A DNA stretch of 64,000 nucleotides from G963556115 sp963677015 (lineage in GTDB: Bacteria > Planctomycetota > SZUA-567), in assembly GCA_963677015.1 (NCBI GenBank), contig OY781533.1, forward strand, positions 3,348,001 through 3,412,000. Direction: 5' to 3'. Each line of letters opens with the position of its first letter. Within the stretch, counting starts at the first letter, position 1. The position numbers and the translations under genes are program-made. The notes under the pieces were generated by a model. The model was not told the origin of the DNA, did not search any database, and was given only the letters and a program-made list of their open reading frames with translations. Positions 1 to 8,778 of this stretch are shown here, in pieces.

Positions 1-2
1 GC

Positions 3-974
3 GCGGTACTTTTAAAGGAAATACGTGCAGAACTGATACAGAAAATCCGCAAACTGCGTAAACAGCAGCAGGAAGAGGAAATACGTATCAGTAAGATCCT
101 TAAAAGTGCTCCTGATTATAAAAAACAGAAGGCAATACTCGCCCAGTCTATTCAGAAATGCAAGGTTGAATCTGCCCGCTATGAACGAATCATAAATAAA
201 ATCGCTGATGAGGAAATCCCCAGCATTAAAGACAAAGTAATGGCAGCGAAACAGAAGATCAGCAGCAGTAATGTCAAAAGAAACACCTATGACATCGCCC
301 GCAGAGAAGCAAGAGCTATTCATAGAGTCTGCCGACTTTGCGCCAGACTTAAAGATCCGTTTCTGCCGTTTGTACTCCGTGAATCATACAGCACTCGCTC
401 AGACATCCTGAATAACCGCTCCGAGATGACAAACATTTTAAATCATATTGAATACGCCGACAAACATATTTTCCAGGAAGTACTGGTCAATGCCAAGCGT
501 GAAACCTCACGCATCTATATGCGTGTCTCACCGGTTGTTCTAATCACACCCAGCTGCGGTTTTATCGGTTATTCATGGAACCCGCGCTCTGGTGTCGAAT
601 CCGGCAAACTTGTCGTTCCCGGCTACTGCCCGCGCATCAACATTAAAGAACGTATGATTTATAATATGGTTGCCGACTTCCGCTGGGATACCAGCAAAGC
701 CGAGGCCGGAATAGATCTTCTTACCAGTGACACCCTGGTTGCAGCCTACTCCGCCTGCCGCTGGAACTACCGTAAACGTAAAAAAGAAAATCGAGAGAAA
801 GCTCTTATTTTCAATGAGATCAATGACCGTTCAAACTGGCGCAGACATTATGAGCTGTTTCTGATGAGTGCCAAAGATGCCGGTCGCAAGTTATTCTATA
901 AGAATTACGAAGTCTATGATATGATAATCCGCTACATCGGCCTTCCAGAAGGTATGGAACGGCTGAAACGCTGA
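3..974 (+). CDS. Hypothetical protein, C-terminal part (runs off left edge)
   Basis: The frame is open from the first complete codon at position 3, so this is the 3' part of a longer gene; the ATG at 240 is internal. About 80 charged residues upstream of it (rich in K, E, Q, I and L, with a run of KQQQEEE) predict a coiled coil. The rest is a globular domain rich in Arg, Lys and Tyr, containing SCGFIGYSWNPRSG and a basic segment WNYRKRKKENREKA, and ending EGMERLKR. I see no signal peptide, membrane segment or nucleotide-binding loop in the visible part, and I do not recognise the family. No T-rich terminator follows on the plus strand, and the next gene converges from the other strand. Confidence 0.7.
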   Translation, partial: AVLLKEIRAELIQKIRKLRKQQQEEEIRISKILKSAPDYKKQKAILAQSIQKCKVESARYERIINKIADEEIPSIKDKVMAAKQKISSSNVKRNTYDIARREARAIHRVCRLCARLKDPFLPFVLRESYSTRSDILNNRSEMTNILNHIEYADKHIFQEVLVNAKRETSRIYMRVSPVVLITPSCGFIGYSWNPRSGVESGKLVVPGYCPRINIKERMIYNMVADFRWDTSKAEAGIDLLTSDTLVAAYSACRWNYRKRKKENREKALIFNEINDRSNWRRHYELFLMSAKDAGRKLFYKNYEVYDMIIRYIGLPEGMERLKR

Positions 975-1018
975 TACAACACGTGCCAGAAACTTATATT
1001 AATTATAATGAGCAATAA

Positions 1019-1056
1019 TAAAAAACTCTGCCGCCGGCATATGCTGGCAGACAGAG
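1019..1056 (-). terminator. Intrinsic terminator of the downstream Fe-ADH gene
   Basis: On the minus strand an imperfect hairpin (outer CTCTG/CAGAG arms, inner GCCGGC-ATAT-GCTGGC) is followed at once by a T-rich run, TTTTTTATTATT, read from 1025 downwards. It lies about 70 bases past the stop codon at 1125. Confidence 0.6.
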
Positions 1057-1124
1057 AATTGATAAAACGCCCAGCCACCGATACTCCTATCAGGATACCG
1101 GTAGCTTAAAATCCAAATTATCGT

Positions 1125-2288
1125 CTACAGCGCCAGACGATAAATATTCTCACCATCCTCCACATTGAGCTTTTTAATAGCGCCACGCCCCATAAGCCCC
1201 AGACACTGTTTTGACATCTCAGGAATCCGGCTTGCATCGAAGAAATCATATTCGCTCAATCTGGTCTTCAAACCAAGACCGGCAAACCAGCTGCGCAAAT
1301 ATTTTATTGCCCCGGATATCTTTTCTGAATCACTACCCTGAGCAATACCGCATACCTTCTCGGCGAAGCGGACAAACCGCGGCACATTATATTCTGACAC
1401 ATACTCCATCCATGCCGGAGTAATAATTGCCAGTCCCTCACCGTGCGCAATATCCCAGATCGCACTGAGCTCGTGCTCCAGACCATGACTGGCCCAATCC
1501 TGAACCCTCCCGACTCCAAGACTGTTGTTATGTGCCACCATACCCGCCAGCATAATCTCCGCACGATAATCATAATTTTCAGGATTCTCAAGAACCAGCG
1601 GTGCATTCTCCAGTATAGTCTGCATCGCCGCTTCACAGAGTCGGTCTGTAAGGTCCACATGTTCAGAAGATGTAAAATAACGCTCCATTATATGTGAGAG
1701 CATATCCGCACACCCGCAGGCTGTCTGAAAAGGCGGCAGAGTAGTTGAAAGTTCAGGATTCAGAATTGCAAACCGCGGTATTACCACCTGCCCCTTGGCT
1801 GAAACTTTCCGTTTATTTTTTATATCTGAAAGAACTGTTCCATTACTCGACTCGCTGCCGGCGGCAGGAATAGTAAGGACAACGCCTACCGGCAGCGATT
1901 TTTCAACCGTCTGCTTATGGAGGAAAAATTTATCCCAGATATCACAGTCATTGGCACAACCAATCGCGATTGCCTTTGAACTGTCGATAACCGAACCGCC
2001 GCCGACCGCCAGAATCATCTCTACCTCTTCACGCCGGCAAAGCTCGACCCCTTCCAGCACCAGCGACAGTCTTGGATTGGGCTCAACCCCTCCCAACTCC
2101 ACCACCTCCACACCTGCCGAATTCAGCGATTCTATTATCCGCTCATAAAGTCCTGAACGTTTTATACTGCCGCCGCCGTAATGAAGCAGAATTTTTTTAG
2201 CTATAGCGCGCACTTCCTGCCCGACACCATTCTCTGTACCTGCGCCGAAAATTATTTTTGTCGGCACACAATATGTAAAATTTTCCAC
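1125..2288 (-). CDS. Iron-containing alcohol dehydrogenase, second tandem copy
   Basis: NAD(P)H-dependent group III alcohol dehydrogenase of the butanol dehydrogenase (BdhA/YqhD-like) type, reducing aldehydes to alcohols in fermentation. The nucleotide loop GGGSVID is at residues 96-102. Metal ligands predicted by the family are D195 and H199 (DMLSHIMERYFT), H268 and H282 (SHGLEHELS, AHGEGLA). I chose the GTG at 2288: it has AGGAG six bases upstream, gives exactly 387 residues like the neighbouring paralogue, and aligns VENFTY with MENFEY. A longer frame from 2321 would add eleven unlikely residues. It lies 87 bases downstream of the paralogue, with a terminator-like hairpin between them. Substrate is not determinable from sequence. 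Confidence 0.93.
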   Translation of the reverse strand: MENFTYCVPTKIIFGAGTENGVGQEVRAIAKKILLHYGGGSIKRSGLYERIIESLNSAGVEVVELGGVEPNPRLSLVLEGVELCRREEVEMILAVGGGSVIDSSKAIAIGCANDCDIWDKFFLHKQTVEKSLPVGVVLTIPAAGSESSNGTVLSDIKNKRKVSAKGQVVIPRFAILNPELSTTLPPFQTACGCADMLSHIMERYFTSSEHVDLTDRLCEAAMQTILENAPLVLENPENYDYRAEIMLAGMVAHNNSLGVGRVQDWASHGLEHELSAIWDIAHGEGLAIITPAWMEYVSEYNVPRFVRFAEKVCGIAQGSDSEKISGAIKYLRSWFAGLGLKTRLSEYDFFDASRIPEMSKQCLGLMGRGAIKKLNVEDGENIYRLAL

Positions 2289-2325
2289 ACCAATCTCCTG
2301 TGGCTGTAAACAAATCTGCAAACAA

Positions 2326-2364
2326 ACTCCGGATCTGACGCTAGCATAACATCAGATCCGGAGT
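2326..2364 (-). terminator. Hairpin between the two Fe-ADH genes
   Basis: Perfect 13-base inverted repeat (2326-2338 and 2352-2364) with a 13-base loop, starting 12 bases after the first gene's stop. On the minus strand it is followed by the short T-rich stretch TTGTTTG. It can act as a leaky terminator or as a processing or stability signal that sets the expression ratio of the two paralogues. Confidence 0.6.
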
Positions 2365-2375
2365 AATTTCCAACT

Positions 2376-3539
2376 CTAAAGCGCGAGCTGCAGAATGCTC
2401 TCAGCATCCTCGACAGTAAACTCCTTTATACCGCCCCAGCCGCCTTCAGCAATGACACCGCGGGCCATAACCGGGATATTCTCAGGATCAAAGAAATCAT
2501 ACTCGGACAATCTGGTCTTTAGCCCTATCTTCACATACCAGGCTTTCAGAGCCGCCACCGCTGCGTCAACCTTCTCTTCCGCAGTTCCTTCGGTAATACC
2601 CCAGACTTTCTCTGCATATCTCACAAAACGCGGCATATTTACTATAGAGCAGTATTTTATCCAGGCCGGGAAGATAATCGCCAGCCCCTCGCCATGCGGT
2701 ACATCATAAATGGCACTGAGCTGATGCTCCAAACCATGACTGAACCAGTCCTGCACTCTACCGATTCCAAGACTGTTATTGTGAGCCAGTGTTCCACAGA
2801 GCATAATCTCCGCACGGTAGTCATAATTATCGGGATTTTCAAGGACCAGCGGAGTATTATCAATTATACAGCGCATGGTAGCTTCACACATTCTATCGGT
2901 TAAATCCACATGCTCAGTATTGGTAAAGTAACGCTCCATAATATGCGCAATCATATCAGAGGCGCCACAGGCAGTCTGAAAATCTGGAAGAGTTACAGTA
3001 AGCTCAGGATTAAGAATAGCAAATACAGGAAGCACAGCCGGTCCACGTGCCGGCATCTTTTGCTTTGTGTCTTCATTGGAAATCACAGTTCCGCGGCTGC
3101 ACTCACTGCCGGCGGCAGGAATAGTTAAAACAACTCCGACAGGCAGAGAAGCTTCAACCGGAACCTTATTAAGATAAAATTCCTCCCAGACATCCTTATC
3201 ACTCACGGCTCCAAATCCGATAGCCTTCGCACTGTCGATAACCGAACCACCACCGACCGCCAGAATAAGATCAATACTTTCACGCTTACAGATAGCGATT
3301 CCTTCTCGCACTAGAGATAAGCGTGGATTAGGCTGCACCCCGCCAAGCTCGAAAATCTCCAACCCCGCATCCTTCAAAGAAGCCACAACCCGCTCATACA
3401 AGCCTGATCTTTTGATACTGCCTCCGCCATAGTGCAGCAGAATCTTCTTACCGAATTTGCTCGCTTCACTACCTGTCTGCGACTCTGTCCCCCGGCCGAA
3501 TATAACATTAACCGGCATATAATACTCAAAATTCTCCAT
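2376..3539 (-). CDS. Iron-containing alcohol dehydrogenase, first tandem copy
   Basis: 387-residue group III alcohol dehydrogenase of the butanol dehydrogenase family. GGGSVID (96-102) is the nucleotide-binding loop, PAAGSE (141-146) the adjacent conserved segment, and D195, H199, H268 and H282 match the family's metal-site positions. The ATG at 3539 has a strong AGGAGGG site four bases upstream. The protein aligns without gaps to the copy at 1125-2288, so this is a tandem duplication followed by divergence (for example MENFEYYMP against VENFTYCVP). It is transcribed away from lysS. Likely role: reoxidising NAD(P)H by aldehyde reduction during fermentation; this fits the NfnAB gene elsewhere in the window but is inference. 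Confidence 0.94.
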   Translation of the reverse strand: MENFEYYMPVNVIFGRGTESQTGSEASKFGKKILLHYGGGSIKRSGLYERVVASLKDAGLEIFELGGVQPNPRLSLVREGIAICKRESIDLILAVGGGSVIDSAKAIGFGAVSDKDVWEEFYLNKVPVEASLPVGVVLTIPAAGSECSRGTVISNEDTKQKMPARGPAVLPVFAILNPELTVTLPDFQTACGASDMIAHIMERYFTNTEHVDLTDRMCEATMRCIIDNTPLVLENPDNYDYRAEIMLCGTLAHNNSLGIGRVQDWFSHGLEHQLSAIYDVPHGEGLAIIFPAWIKYCSIVNMPRFVRYAEKVWGITEGTAEEKVDAAVAALKAWYVKIGLKTRLSEYDFFDPENIPVMARGVIAEGGWGGIKEFTVEDAESILQLAL

Positions 3540-3718
3540 TTTTCCCTCCTAAAAGGTGGAAAGCAATACCACCAACCCCACGCGGCAGAATCTCAGCACT
3601 ACCGCAAAACGCACAGAAACATTACCAAAGGATACCATATTATGCCCATAAATTCAAGAATGATCGGATATCCCCTGTAAAATAGCGGAAATTAAGCGAA
3701 TATTACCGCATACGCTAC

Positions 3719-3747
3719 TTGACAGTCTGCAAGTATCCTGCTATCCT
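3719..3747 (+). promoter_or_regulatory. Sigma70-type promoter of lysS
   Basis: TTGACA at 3719-3724, 17-base spacer, TATCCT at 3742-3747 preceded directly by TGC (extended -10). The predicted start leaves a leader of about 40 bases before the lysS start codon. Confidence 0.55.
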
Positions 3748-3794
3748 TTATTTGTTATAGTCTTATTATTCACAAATAGTTTTAGGAGCATAAA

Positions 3795-5312
3795 TTGGCA
3801 AAAGAAAAGATCAGACAGGAGAGAATTGAAAAGCTCAACCGACTCAAGGAATTAGGAGCAGAACCTTTCGGCTCCAAGGTTGAAATTACCGGTAATATTG
3901 AGAATGTCCGCAGCCTCTGCCCTGAGGGTGAGGTTGAACTTGAAGCGGCTCCTGTAGTAACAATTGCCGGCAGAGCAGTTGCAGTCAGAAATATGGGCAA
4001 GAGCGTCTGGATTGATATCCGTGACCGCTCAGGCAAGGTTCAGATCAATCTGCTCCAGAAACGCATTGAAAATTTTGAGCAGACCAAACTGCTCGATATA
4101 GGGGATTTTCTGGAAGTCAGCGGTCCAATCATGAAGAGTCGTCGCGGCGAAGTAACTATTTTCGCCAGTGCATTCAGGATTATCTGCAAGACTCTTGAGC
4201 CACTCCCGGCAAAATTCAAGGGGCTCAAGGATGTGGAAGTACGCTACCGCCGACGGTATCTTGATCTTGCTGCAAATGATGAATCACGCGAAATATTTAT
4301 TAAACGCAGCCGCATAATCAAGTATGTCCGCACCTTCCTTGATGATCAGGATTTTCTTGAAGTCGAGACTCCGATGCTGCAGAGCATCTACGGCGGTGCC
4401 GCAGCCCGACCATTCACCACCCACCACAATGCCTTGGATATCGATCTGTTCATGCGTATATCTCCTGAGACGTACCTGAAACGTCTGCTTGTCGGTGGAA
4501 TGGACCGGGTCTACGAGATTAACCGCAGCTTCAGAAATGAAGGTATCGACACTTCGCATAATCCTGAATTCACCATGATCGAAATTTATCAGGCTTTCGC
4601 TGACTTCAACGATATGATGGATCTCGCTGAAGAGCTGGTCAGTTCCTGTGCTGAAGCGATTCTCGGAACCACCAGTATCACTTACGGCTCGCATGAAATT
4701 GACTTCAAAGCTCCATGGCCTAGAAAAAAGATGAGTGAACTTATCAGTGAATATGCTGGAGTAGACAGTACTGATGAAGAAGCCATGCGTCAGCGTCTGC
4801 AGAAAGCCGGTTTTGACCGCGAAGACGTTGAAAAACTTAACCGGGGAAAACTGATGGCTGAAATCATGGACGAGATAGTCGAGCCAAAGCTGATTCAGCC
4901 TACTTTTGTAACTCATTATCCGGCAAGTCTAAACCCGCTCTGCAAAAGAAATGCTGAAGATCCTGAATTCACAGACCGCTTTGAAATTATCGTCGCAGGT
5001 ATGGAGCTTGGAAATGCCTTCTCTGAACTGAATGATCCTATTGATCAGTTGCAGCGCTTTGAAGAACAGGTCACCCCTGAAGAGGAAGAAGGCTACTGCA
5101 ACGCGATTGACTATGACTATGTATCAGCGCTGGAGGTAGGTCTGCCACCAGCAGGCGGCATGGGTATAGGCATTGACAGACTGGTTATGCTTCTTACCGG
5201 ACAGACCAGTATTCGTGAAGTTATTTTATTCCCTACTATGAAACCACGTACTGCAGCCGAACAGCAGGCAATAGATGCTGAAGAGGATGAAGAGGAAACT
5301 GCAGACAATTAA
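3795..5312 (+). CDS. lysS: Lysyl-tRNA synthetase, class II
   Basis: 505-residue class II lysyl-tRNA synthetase charging tRNA-Lys. An N-terminal OB-fold anticodon-binding domain (about residues 45-150) precedes the catalytic core. The core shows motif 2 (RNEGIDTSHNPEFTMIE) and motif 3 (GGMGIGIDRLVMLLTG). The start is TTG at 3795, set by AGGAG six bases upstream and by the family's usual length. The last roughly 20 residues are a strongly acidic tail (AEEDEEETADN) beyond the usual end of the fold. It is the first gene of a two-gene unit: the next gene starts 12 bases downstream and a strong terminator follows that one. Confidence 0.98.
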   Translation: MAKEKIRQERIEKLNRLKELGAEPFGSKVEITGNIENVRSLCPEGEVELEAAPVVTIAGRAVAVRNMGKSVWIDIRDRSGKVQINLLQKRIENFEQTKLLDIGDFLEVSGPIMKSRRGEVTIFASAFRIICKTLEPLPAKFKGLKDVEVRYRRRYLDLAANDESREIFIKRSRIIKYVRTFLDDQDFLEVETPMLQSIYGGAAARPFTTHHNALDIDLFMRISPETYLKRLLVGGMDRVYEINRSFRNEGIDTSHNPEFTMIEIYQAFADFNDMMDLAEELVSSCAEAILGTTSITYGSHEIDFKAPWPRKKMSELISEYAGVDSTDEEAMRQRLQKAGFDREDVEKLNRGKLMAEIMDEIVEPKLIQPTFVTHYPASLNPLCKRNAEDPEFTDRFEIIVAGMELGNAFSELNDPIDQLQRFEEQVTPEEEEGYCNAIDYDYVSALEVGLPPAGGMGIGIDRLVMLLTGQTSIREVILFPTMKPRTAAEQQAIDAEEDEEETADN

Positions 5313-5324
5313 CAGGAGCAGACT

Positions 5325-5654
5325 ATGAGCGTAAATCAGAATGAAATTGATGCTTTACTCGCAGCAGGCGGCCATAATGATGATGCATCTGAAGCCAAGT
5401 CAAAAGCACCGGTAGAAAGCGGCTCCGATTCATCAAAATCCGAAAAAAAGAGCACTGCCAAAAACACGGCAGAGGCCAAAGCAGCTAACCCGGAACCGGA
5501 TACATCTACGCTCAATACAGATGATACTCTTGAACAGATGCGATCTGCTCAGAAAATACTCTTCGAAGTTTTCAGCAGCATTCCTGATCGCAAAGAGCGC
5601 ACCCGCCTGTTGAACTGGGCTAACGATGCGTTTATAAAATCAAAGTTCTTTTAA
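5325..5654 (+). CDS. Small protein with FliM/FliN-like EIDALL N-terminal motif
   Basis: 109-residue protein 12 bases after lysS, with AGGAG upstream of its ATG. The N-terminus reads SVNQNEIDALLAAG; EIDALL in this position is the motif that starts FliM and related proteins and, in FliM, binds phosphorylated CheY. It is followed by a low-complexity, Ser/Lys/Glu/Ala-rich linker (about 18-66) and a C-terminal part predicted helical (about 68-109, with SIPDRKERTRLLNWANDAF). No enzyme domain, signal peptide or membrane segment is visible. Function unknown; it could be an adaptor presenting a short receiver-binding peptide. No flagellar gene is present in the window. Confidence 0.8.
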   Translation: MSVNQNEIDALLAAGGHNDDASEAKSKAPVESGSDSSKSEKKSTAKNTAEAKAANPEPDTSTLNTDDTLEQMRSAQKILFEVFSSIPDRKERTRLLNWANDAFIKSKFF

Positions 5655-5665
5655 TAAACGACAAT

Positions 5666-5697
5666 GTTACACCCGGATAAACGGGTGTAACTTTTTT
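5666..5697 (+). terminator. Strong intrinsic terminator after the lysS unit
   Basis: Perfect 10-bp stem (5666-5675 and 5682-5691), six-base loop GATAAA, then TTTTTT at 5692-5697. It lies 12 bases past the stop codon. Confidence 0.92.
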
Positions 5698-5715
5698 AAT
5701 GAAAGGCAGACCACT

Positions 5716-6696
5716 ATGAGCTTTCCACAAAGACGGATGAGGCGTTTACGTTCAAGTACTGCACTGCGAAAACTGCTGCAGGAAACCACACTGGCAACCA
5801 GCGACTTTATCATGCCGCTGTTTCTGGTACAGGGACACGATATTAAAGAAAAAATCAATGCCATGCCCGGACAGTATCACTACTCACTGGATAAGCTTGA
5901 AGGCGTTATTCATGAAATCATCAGTCTTGGAATAAAAGCAGTACTGCTATTTGGCAGTGCGCAAGAGAAAGATGAGCTTGGAAGCAGTGCCTGGGACAGT
6001 CAGGGAATTACTCAACGCGGCATAAAAAAGATCAAGGAAATTGCTCCTGAAATTGTAGTCATTACCGATCTCTGCCTCTGTGCTTATACCGAACACGGAC
6101 ACTGCGGTGTTCTCAAAGATCATGTTATAGATAATGATGCCAGTCTGGAAAGTCTCTGCAAAGTTGCTATCTCACATGCTCAGGCCGGCGCTGATTTTGT
6201 TGCTCCATCAGACATGATGGACGGCAGAGTCAGAGCAATACGTCAGGTTCTTGACGATAGTGGTTATACCGCTACCGGCATTATATCCTACAGCACCAAG
6301 TTTGCCTCCGGCTTTTATGGCCCCTTCCGCGAAGCAGCAGACAGTGCACCACAATTCGGAGATCGTCAAAGTTATCAGATGCAGCCTGCAAATTCCAGAG
6401 AAGCCCTGCTGGAAAGCCTGCTGGATGAACAGGAAGGAGCAGACATGCTGATGGTTAAGCCGGCACTGGCATACCTTGATATTGTAAAAGAGATCAGGGA
6501 AAACACCCTCCTGCCACTGGTCTGCTACAACGTCAGCGGTGAATACTCCATGATAAAGGCAGCGGTGGAACGTGGGTGGATTGACGAGAAGAAAGTTGTC
6601 ACCGAATCCCTTCTTGGTATGAAAAGAGCTGGCGCAGATCTGATAATAACCTATTACGCAATGGATGTAGCCAGATGGTTGAGAGAGGATGCGTAG
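5716..6696 (+). CDS. hemB: Delta-aminolevulinic acid dehydratase (porphobilinogen synthase)
   Basis: Condenses two 5-aminolevulinate molecules to porphobilinogen on the way to heme, siroheme and corrinoids. 326 residues, normal family length. A zinc-site cysteine triad is present at C120, C122 and C130 (CLCAYTEHGHC), so this is a zinc-type enzyme. The two catalytic lysines are K195 (STKFASGFYGPFR) and K248 (MLMVKPALAYLD). ispE starts at the very next base after the stop codon, so the two are translated as one unit. Siroheme made through this pathway is the expected cofactor of the reductase-fold protein at 34 kb. Confidence 0.97.
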   Translation: MSFPQRRMRRLRSSTALRKLLQETTLATSDFIMPLFLVQGHDIKEKINAMPGQYHYSLDKLEGVIHEIISLGIKAVLLFGSAQEKDELGSSAWDSQGITQRGIKKIKEIAPEIVVITDLCLCAYTEHGHCGVLKDHVIDNDASLESLCKVAISHAQAGADFVAPSDMMDGRVRAIRQVLDDSGYTATGIISYSTKFASGFYGPFREAADSAPQFGDRQSYQMQPANSREALLESLLDEQEGADMLMVKPALAYLDIVKEIRENTLLPLVCYNVSGEYSMIKAAVERGWIDEKKVVTESLLGMKRAGADLIITYYAMDVARWLREDA

Positions 6697-7521
6697 TTGA
6701 AAAGACTCAGTATCAAGTCTCCGGCAAAGGTCAATCTCTTTCTGGAGATCATTAAGCGGCGAACTGACGGTTTCCATGATATCCAGTCTGTCTTTCAGAC
6801 CATACCACTCTATGATATACTCGAGTTCACTCCGTCAGCAGAGTTCAGTCTTTGTACCGACACTCCAGACATACCCACTGACGACAGCAACCTGATAATA
6901 AAAGCGGCAAAACTTTTAAGTCTGAAAGCAGGTGTAAAAAAAGGAGGAACCTTCCATCTGCAAAAACATATCCCGGCCTGCGGCGGACTGGGTGGAGGAT
7001 CAAGCAATGCCGCTGCCACCCTTAAGCTGCTCAACCAACACTGGGAACTCGGCCTCAGCCACAAAGAGCTAGCCGCTATCGGCGCTGAAATAGGTTCAGA
7101 TGTACCTTTCTTTATCTACGGCGGAACCTGCCTTTGTGAAGGGCGAGGTGAAATTATAACCCCGCTGCCAGAAGCACCGGCGTTACCGCTCGGTGTCATT
7201 TCTCCCCCTTGGGGTGTCTCTACCCCACAGGCCTTCTCCAGACTGAATCCGGCAGATTTCAACCAGCATAATATTAATGATTTTATCACAAGTTTAATAA
7301 AGTCGCCAATAGACGCTGTGGCTATCTACCAGGCAAGTTTCAATCACTTTGAAAAAAGCGTTTTCGAACACACCCCGCAACAACGCAGCTTGCAGCAAAT
7401 ACTGACAGATAACAACATGCTTGCCCGTCTTAGCGGCAGTGGTTCTGCTATCTGGATTTTAAACCCGGACAAAGTAAAGCTCAGCGAAATTATTCCACCC
7501 GACTGTAAAATTATCTTATAA
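6697..7521 (+). CDS. ispE: 4-(cytidine 5'-diphospho)-2-C-methyl-D-erythritol kinase
   Basis: GHMP-family kinase of the methylerythritol phosphate route to isoprenoids. 274 residues. The N-terminal signature SPAKVNLFLEI and the ATP-binding glycine-rich loop PACGGLGGGSSNAA (about residues 92-105) are both clear, and the C-terminal GHMP motif reads LSGSGSAIW. The start is TTG at 6697, directly after the hemB stop (TAG TTG), with AGAGAGGAT upstream inside hemB. The tight junction implies coupled translation. Nothing is missing compared with the family. Confidence 0.96.
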   Translation: MKRLSIKSPAKVNLFLEIIKRRTDGFHDIQSVFQTIPLYDILEFTPSAEFSLCTDTPDIPTDDSNLIIKAAKLLSLKAGVKKGGTFHLQKHIPACGGLGGGSSNAAATLKLLNQHWELGLSHKELAAIGAEIGSDVPFFIYGGTCLCEGRGEIITPLPEAPALPLGVISPPWGVSTPQAFSRLNPADFNQHNINDFITSLIKSPIDAVAIYQASFNHFEKSVFEHTPQQRSLQQILTDNNMLARLSGSGSAIWILNPDKVKLSEIIPPDCKIIL

Positions 7522-7555
7522 GCTTTAAACGCAATGTTAGATAAATATTTAACGC

Positions 7556-7584
7556 TTGCCGCCTGTAAGTTTATCTGCTACAAT
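7556..7584 (+). promoter_or_regulatory. Sigma70-type promoter of corA
   Basis: TTGCCG at 7556-7561, 17-base spacer, TACAAT at 7579-7584 with TGC directly upstream (extended -10). It lies about 60 bases before the corA start. Confidence 0.55.
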
Positions 7585-7643
7585 ATTCAAATAAGTTTTA
7601 AAACCGCCTAACCAGCAGAGAATTACAATTCGGGAACAGTATT

Positions 7644-8726
7644 ATGCCTAGCAATTTTTTCAAACTCAGCGATGTCAAAATTCCAGCCAGTATCGGTAAA
7701 GCCCCGGGAGAGCTTATCGATTATGATTTTAACAACAATATAGAAGCGCAGGTATATCATACCTCCTACAACCCGGACACCTTCAAACGCTTACCAGTAG
7801 AATCTCTGGATAATCTTAAAGCGTTAAATCTCGATAAAGCAGTAAACTGGATTCAGGTTACCGGTTATGACCTCAAAGTTATTCAGGCTATTGGTCAGCA
7901 ATTTAATATTCATCCATTAGTTCTTGAAGATATTAATGAACGTATCGAACGCCCGAAGATTCACTCAACACCCGATTATACCTTCATAACCATGAATGCC
8001 TATCTCTTCAATGAAGAGAGAGCCAAAATAGTTCAGACAAGATTCAGCATGCTCCTGTTCGATTCACTCCTTATCACCTTTCATGAACAGGAATCAGCAT
8101 ATATACAGCCTATAATCAGTCGCATCGAACAGAGCCTTGGAAGAATTCGCGCCAGTACCGCTGATTATCTGGCTTATGTTCTGCTTGACAGCATTGTCGA
8201 CCAGATTTTTCTGACACTGCAGATTATAGGTGAAAAAATTGATACCATAGAAATGAATATAACCCGGCAAGAGCAGGATAACCTTCTGGCAATTATTCAT
8301 AAGATAAAGCATCAGCTGATCATTATGCGCCGAGGGATCTGGCCGCTGCGCGAACTCTTCGGCTCGATTGTCCGCGACAGTGACGAACACCACCATTTTT
8401 CTGAAAAATGCCTGCCGTTTCTCCGTGACCTTTACGATCATGCTCTGCAGGCAGCGGAAATAAACGAATCATTACGTGATGAGACTATAAGCCTGATTGA
8501 CCTCTGCCTCAACAGTATCGCCAACAATCTTAATCAGGTTATGAAAATTCTCAGTATTATAAGCACCATCTTTCTGCCCCTTACCTTTATAACAAGCCTT
8601 TATGGTATGAACTTCAAAGACATGCCGGAATTAAATTCACCCTATGGGTATCCGGTTATTATAATCGTAATGCTCGCAATAGCAGTATTCATGCTCTTCT
8701 TCTTCAAAAGAAAAAAATGGTTATAA
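7644..8726 (+). CDS. corA: CorA-family magnesium/cobalt transporter
   Basis: 360-residue inner-membrane divalent cation channel of the CorA family. A large cytoplasmic alpha/beta and helical domain (residues 1 to about 295) is followed by two membrane helices near the C-terminus. The family-defining GMN signature is present as YGMNF (about 320-322) at the end of the first helix, and the protein ends with a short basic tail FFKRKKWL. The ATG has CGGGAA upstream. It is a single-gene unit bounded by its own promoter and a hairpin. Mg2+ is the usual substrate; Co2+ or Ni2+ cannot be excluded. Confidence 0.96.
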   Translation: MPSNFFKLSDVKIPASIGKAPGELIDYDFNNNIEAQVYHTSYNPDTFKRLPVESLDNLKALNLDKAVNWIQVTGYDLKVIQAIGQQFNIHPLVLEDINERIERPKIHSTPDYTFITMNAYLFNEERAKIVQTRFSMLLFDSLLITFHEQESAYIQPIISRIEQSLGRIRASTADYLAYVLLDSIVDQIFLTLQIIGEKIDTIEMNITRQEQDNLLAIIHKIKHQLIIMRRGIWPLRELFGSIVRDSDEHHHFSEKCLPFLRDLYDHALQAAEINESLRDETISLIDLCLNSIANNLNQVMKILSIISTIFLPLTFITSLYGMNFKDMPELNSPYGYPVIIIVMLAIAVFMLFFFKRKKWL

Positions 8727-8744
8727 TATAATACTACGACAACC

Positions 8745-8778
8745 TACCCGGATTCCAGCAAACTGAGTAATCCGGGTA
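8745..8778 (+). terminator. Hairpin after corA (no T-tract)
   Basis: Perfect 10-bp inverted repeat (8745-8754 and 8769-8778) with a 14-base loop, 18 bases past the stop. It is followed by AAAAAC rather than Ts, so it is terminator-like in position only; an mRNA 3'-end stabiliser is equally possible. Confidence 0.5.

Noticed and set aside
4284..4916. 210-codon open frame antisense to lysS
   Set aside because: lysS is complete and conserved over this stretch; the antisense frame shows no domain.
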